Translations under genes and position numbers: made by a program
Assembly: GCF_000192745.1 (NCBI RefSeq)
Contig: NC_015259.1
Coordinates: forward strand, 3,053,001 to 3,117,000
DNA length: 64,000 nt
Direction of reading: 5' to 3'
Source: Polymorphum gilvum SL003B-26A1
GTDB taxonomy: Bacteria; Pseudomonadota; Alphaproteobacteria; Rhizobiales; Stappiaceae
The notes under the pieces: generated by a model
Seen by the model: the letters and a program-made list of their open reading frames with translations, nothing else
Databases searched by the model: none
Told to the model about the DNA's origin: nothing
Shown here: piece by piece, positions 60,511 to 64,000 of the stretch
How positions within the stretch are numbered: position 1 is the first letter of the stretch
Layout: each line of letters starts with the position of its first letter

Positions 60511-62394
60511 CTATTGCGCGGCCGGAACCTGCGGCCACCCTCCGGCCTCCCGCACGGGGACGGTCCACGGCTCGAACGGGTCGAGCTTCCAGACCTCGAT
60601 ATCGCCGCTGCGACCGCGCAGGTGATGGACCCCGACCAGTTCACGCCGGCAGCCGGACGGCAGCCGATGCACGGTCTCGCTGCTGGCGAGGATCGCCACC
60701 TCGTCCTGCGCGGCAACCTCGCGTCCGAGCGACTGCAGGCGCTCGCAGACATTCACGGCATCGCCGACGATCGTGTAGTTCCACCGGTCCAGCGCGCCGA
60801 CATTGCCGACCACGACGGAACCGGTGTGTATGTCGATGCGAAGGCGCATGGGAACGCCGCCCTCCGACGCCTGCCGGACGTTGTTGGCGCGCAGCGCGAG
60901 GCCGATCTTCTGCGCCGTGCGGACCGCCGCCTCGGCATGGTCCGGGCGGGAGTCCGGCGCTCCCCAGAAGGCCAGCATGCCGTCGCCGATGAACTTGTCG
61001 ACCGTGCCGCCCTCAGCCTCGATCGCATCGACCAGGATGGCGAAGTGGTCGTTGAGGACCTGAGCCGTTTCCGCCGCAGACAGGTTTTCCGACAGGGCCG
61101 TGAAGCCGACGATATCGGTGAACAGCATGGTGAGTTCGGCTTCGCGCGGCCGGGCGGCGCTGTCGACGCCGAGTCGCATCAGCTTGTTGAACAGGGAGCG
61201 CGGCACATAGGTGTTCATCGCCTGAAGCCCGATCACCATGGCGTTGAAAGCGAGCGCGACCTGGTCGATCTCCTTGACGCGGCTGCGCGGCAGCGGCTGG
61301 ACGTCGTCGAGGGCAAGGCGGCCGACGTGCTCCGATTGTTCCGCTATCACCCTCAGCGGCTGGGCGACCCGCCTGCCGAGCCAGATGGCGATCAGGACGG
61401 CGATGACCATGGCGCCGATGCCGACGACGGCAGATCCGGCGAGCCGGCGGATCTCGCGCGAGACCGTCGCAGCGCGGAAATACTGGCCGACCATCCAGGG
61501 CTGCGTGCTGTAGCCCGTGATCGGCACACGCATCATCAGGAATTCGTCCCCCTCCGCCTCGATGGCGGCGATCTCGATGCCGAGGTCCGCGGCATGGCGG
61601 AAGCCGGAAAACACCTTCTTGTTGGCCAGGTTGGCGAGCACCGGATCGCCGAAGGCGGAAATCGGGGCCGGCAGAGCGGCGGTCGGCTGCCCTCCGGTGG
61701 TCAGCAGGTGTTTGTCCGAGTGGACGATCAGCAGGTCGTCGCCGGTGAGGATGAACGTGGTCGAATCCGGTCCGTCGTCGAGCTTTTCGATCGCCTCGCC
61801 AATGCTGGCGATGGAACTGGATGCGGTCAGATAGCCGACAAGGGTGCCGTCGACGACCAGCGGCACGGAGACGTTGGCGAAAAAGCCCATCGGATTCTGC
61901 ACCAGCGGGCCCCAGGTCGGGCGTGAGGTCGGCTCGAGGTCGGGAAGGTGATGGATCTGCTGGCCGTCGATGGGGACCTGGCGCTTGAACGGCCACAGGC
62001 GCCCGTTCGGCGCCCGGAACACGCCGTTGCGATCGCCCTTCGGATCGGTCACGAGGAGCACGGTGATGTGCGTATTGGCGGCGATGGCAGAGGACAGGTC
62101 GTCGAGCAGGCGGTCGACGTCGGCGACGGCGATCCGCTTTTCCTCGATCAGCGCCTTCACGCCGACCGCAGCCATCTCGACCTGGTCGAGGTGGCTGCGC
62201 ACCTGGCGTTCCATGCTCTGCGTGATCAGGATCGCCTTGTCGCCGAGCAGGGAGAAGGTGTTCTCGTAATTGGCCTTCACCGTCATGTAGAGGACGAGCG
62301 AGACCGCGACGGCGACGAGCGCGCCGAAGCTGAGGCTGACGATGCGGGTCAGCGCCATGTTGCGACGCCGCCCCCAGACAGGCCTGAACACCAT
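60511..62394 (-). CDS. Membrane-bound class III adenylate/guanylate cyclase with extracytoplasmic sensor and HAMP
   Basis: This 627-residue protein begins with a membrane helix (about residues 14-36), a Cache-type sensor domain (about 40-315) and a second helix (VVGIGAMVIAVLIAIWLG). A HAMP linker follows, then a class III cyclase domain of about 190 residues: ELTMLFTDIVGFTALSENL with the first metal Asp, VDKFIGDGMLAFWGAP with the second, and NYTIVGDAVNVCERLQSLG with the transition-state residues. The layout suggests a ligand-sensing cAMP synthase. GAGG lies 8 nt before 62394; an internal ATG at 62358 is the alternative. Confidence 0.9.
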   Translation of the reverse strand: MVFRPVWGRRRNMALTRIVSLSFGALVAVAVSLVLYMTVKANYENTFSLLGDKAILITQSMERQVRSHLDQVEMAAVGVKALIEEKRIAVADVDRLLDDLSSAIAANTHITVLLVTDPKGDRNGVFRAPNGRLWPFKRQVPIDGQQIHHLPDLEPTSRPTWGPLVQNPMGFFANVSVPLVVDGTLVGYLTASSSIASIGEAIEKLDDGPDSTTFILTGDDLLIVHSDKHLLTTGGQPTAALPAPISAFGDPVLANLANKKVFSGFRHAADLGIEIAAIEAEGDEFLMMRVPITGYSTQPWMVGQYFRAATVSREIRRLAGSAVVGIGAMVIAVLIAIWLGRRVAQPLRVIAEQSEHVGRLALDDVQPLPRSRVKEIDQVALAFNAMVIGLQAMNTYVPRSLFNKLMRLGVDSAARPREAELTMLFTDIVGFTALSENLSAAETAQVLNDHFAILVDAIEAEGGTVDKFIGDGMLAFWGAPDSRPDHAEAAVRTAQKIGLALRANNVRQASEGGVPMRLRIDIHTGSVVVGNVGALDRWNYTIVGDAVNVCERLQSLGREVAAQDEVAILASSETVHRLPSGCRRELVGVHHLRGRSGDIEVWKLDPFEPWTVPVREAGGWPQVPAAQ

Positions 62395-62506
62395 TCCCGC
62401 GCGCCTCACTTTCACTGGTCCCGGCCGCGGACCGGCGGCCCTGGTCGACAGCCACCAAGCATTGCCTGTCCGCCGGCCGATTGCAATCGGCACGCCCGGC
62501 GAAGGC

Positions 62507-63706
62507 TCAGGCGTCGTTTGCCGTCTGCGTTGCGGGCGTCGTCCAGCCAATCTCGGCCAGGATCTCGCCGGTGTGTTCGCCGAGGCGTGGCGCGGCGCGG
62601 TCGATGGTCAGCGTGCTGTCGGAGAAGCGGATCGGGGTGCGCACGGTGGCGAGCGTGCCGGCGGCGGTTCCCGGCGCCGGCAGGTCGACCTTCATGGCGC
62701 GATGGCGCACCTGGGGATCGTCGAAGACGTCGGCGACGGTGTTGATCGGGCCCGCCGGCACGCCGACCTGTTCGAGCTGCGCCAGCAGGTCGTCGCGCGT
62801 GAAGGTCCGCGTGAGGGCAGCGATCTGCGGCACCAGGGCGTCGCGGCCGGCGACCCGGCCGGCATTGGTCGCATAGGCGGGATCGCTTGCGAAGGGCGGA
62901 TTGCCGAGCACGCCGCACAGGCGGACGAACTGGCCGTCGTTGCCGCAGGCGATGATCAGGTGACCATCGCTGGCGGGAAACACCTGGTAGGGGACGATGT
63001 TGGGATGGGCGTTGCCGAGCCGGCGCGGCGCCTTGCCGGAGACGAAGTAGTTCTGCGCCTGGTTGGCCAGAACGGCGACCTGGGTGTCGAGCAGCGCCAT
63101 GTCGACGTGCTCGCCGACGCCGGTGCGGTCGCGCCGGCGCAGCGCCGCCAGGATGCCGACCACGCCGTAGGTGCCGGTGAAGATGTCGGCGATGGCGACG
63201 CCGACCTTCTGAGGTTCGCCGTCAGGCGCGCCGGTGAGGTCCATGATGCCGGCCATGCCCTGGATCATGAAGTCGTAGCCGGCGCGGTGGGCATAGGGCC
63301 CGTCCTGGCCGAAGCCGGTGATCGAGCAGTAGATCAGGCGCGGGTTGACCTCCTTCAGAGAGGCGTAGTCGAGCCCGTACTTGGCCAGTCCGCCGACCTT
63401 GAAATTCTCGATCAGCACGTCCGCGTCGGCCGCCAGCCGACGGACCAGGGCCTGGCCCTCGGGCGTCTGGAAGTCGATGGTGATCGACCGCTTGCCGCGG
63501 TTGCAGGCATGGTAATAGGCCGCATCGAGCGCCTCGCCGGTGTCCGATGTCACGAACGGCGGGCCCCAGGTGCGGGTGTCGTCGCCCGCCGGGCTCTCCA
63601 CCTTGATCACGTCGGCGCCGAGATCGGCCAGTGTCTGGCCGGCCCAGGGCCCGGCGAGAATCCGTGCGACTTCGAGAACTTTCAGGCCTTCGAGCGGTGC
63701 GCTCAC
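62507..63706 (-). CDS. CaiB/BaiF-family CoA-transferase (class III)
   Basis: This 399-residue protein transfers CoA between carboxylic acids. Landmarks are LKVLEVARILAGPWAGQTLADLGADVIKVE at the N-terminus, RGKRSITIDFQTPEGQ, and the catalytic aspartate region of this family, AGYDFMIQGMAGIMDLTG. The N-terminus fits a GTG start at 63706; the longer frame adds a low-complexity stretch. No partner ligand or lyase is adjacent, so the acid substrate is unknown. It is not obviously in an operon with the cyclase (112 nt apart). Confidence 0.88.
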   Translation of the reverse strand: MSAPLEGLKVLEVARILAGPWAGQTLADLGADVIKVESPAGDDTRTWGPPFVTSDTGEALDAAYYHACNRGKRSITIDFQTPEGQALVRRLAADADVLIENFKVGGLAKYGLDYASLKEVNPRLIYCSITGFGQDGPYAHRAGYDFMIQGMAGIMDLTGAPDGEPQKVGVAIADIFTGTYGVVGILAALRRRDRTGVGEHVDMALLDTQVAVLANQAQNYFVSGKAPRRLGNAHPNIVPYQVFPASDGHLIIACGNDGQFVRLCGVLGNPPFASDPAYATNAGRVAGRDALVPQIAALTRTFTRDDLLAQLEQVGVPAGPINTVADVFDDPQVRHRAMKVDLPAPGTAAGTLATVRTPIRFSDSTLTIDRAAPRLGEHTGEILAEIGWTTPATQTANDA

Positions 63707-63874
63707 GGATGCCTCCGGCTGGTTCTTTGCGGACAGGTTGCCGCCTGCGGGCAGTGCGGCGAGACGTATGCGATACCCCCGCTTCGCCGCGGACGCAATG
63801 GCGCATGGCGCGCGACACGGATACCTTGCACGGGCACCTTGCACGGGCGTCGCACCGGCGGCCTCGTGATCCGC

Positions 63875-64000
63875 TCAGCCCGTCTTGCGGTAGTGAAAGT
63901 AGCGACCCGGCCTGATCTGCGGCGGCAGGGCGAGCGTTTCGAGGCTGTCGTGGCCCAGTTCGAGGCCGGACAAGACATGGCCGCCCGGCTGCAGGACCTG
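63875..64000 (-). CDS. 3' end of an unidentified gene
   Basis: The last 41 codons of a minus-strand gene reach the window edge (QVLQPGGHVLSGLELGHDSL at the edge side, ending PGRYFHYRKTG before the stop at 63875-63877). The frame is open to the edge and codon use is normal. I do not recognise the family from this tail. Confidence 0.5.
   Translation of the reverse strand, partial: QVLQPGGHVLSGLELGHDSLETLALPPQIRPGRYFHYRKTG

Noticed and set aside
1-64000. Insertion sequences, prophage genes, tRNA or rRNA genes
   Set aside because: No transposase or integrase reading frame, no tRNA-like cloverleaf and no rRNA sequence was recognised. Reading by eye could miss a short tRNA.

Overview
The window is GC-rich bacterial chromosomal DNA with tightly packed, often 1-8 nt overlapping genes. 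The mix of TRAP and Dpp/Opp importers, a LigI/GalD/GalB/LigK aromatic pathway, methylmalonate-semialdehyde dehydrogenase and a PrtD/PrtE-type secretion pair suggests an alphaproteobacterium, possibly of the Hyphomicrobiales. This is inference from gene content; there is no rRNA or marker gene in the window.

Region 1 (1-9800) is a type I-E CRISPR-Cas locus: the 3' end of cas3, a 394-nt gap, then cas8e-cse2-cas7e-cas5e-cas6e-cas1-cas2, a short leader and an array of 31 repeats and 30 spacers that decays at its distal end. An FkbM methyltransferase follows. The cas3-cas8e gap is the most interesting part of the window. Just before cas8e it holds a degenerate mini-CRISPR (hairpin plus handle-like repeat, 31-nt pseudo-spacer, second hairpin repeat). 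The first 11 nt of the pseudo-spacer match exactly a TATAAT-containing promoter-like site just after cas3. That site lies upstream of a small ORF with a strong Shine-Dalgarno. This is the layout expected of a CreR/CreTA-type guide RNA that uses Cascade as a repressor, possibly with an addiction toxin.

Region 2 (9880-14588) holds a type I secretion membrane-fusion protein and ABC ATPase, and a divergent MFS transporter.

Region 3 (14601-27411, minus strand) is an aromatic-acid catabolic cluster. It has a Rieske O-demethylase-like oxygenase and its reductase, a two-domain type I extradiol dioxygenase, a DUF1932 dehydrogenase, PDC hydrolase (LigI), oxalomesaconate tautomerase (GalD), hydratase (GalB) and CHA aldolase (LigK). 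TRAP/TAXI uptake genes and LysR and GntR regulators accompany them. Recognisable LigAB and LigC are absent, and the dioxygenase and DUF1932 enzyme may replace them.

Region 4 (27959-37603) looks like hydroxycinnamate catabolism: TRAP DctPQM, an amidohydrolase, a MarR regulator and a crotonase on the minus strand, and divergently a feruloyl-CoA synthase-like ligase, an SDR and an acyl-CoA dehydrogenase. Together these could activate and beta-oxidise a phenylpropenoid side chain, feeding vanillate-type acids to region 3.

Region 5 (37630-47039) contains a HicB/DUF1902-like remnant, cydDC, a long AT-rich gap with a strong terminator, mmsA with a divergent LysR, a small orphan protein, a pirin and a conserved hypothetical protein. 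Region 6 (47211-60355) has two complete peptide ABC importers, both with fused double ATPases, one led by an M20 peptidase, with a SAM methyltransferase between them. Region 7 (60511-64000) has a membrane class III adenylate cyclase, a CaiB-type CoA-transferase and the 3' end of an unidentified gene.
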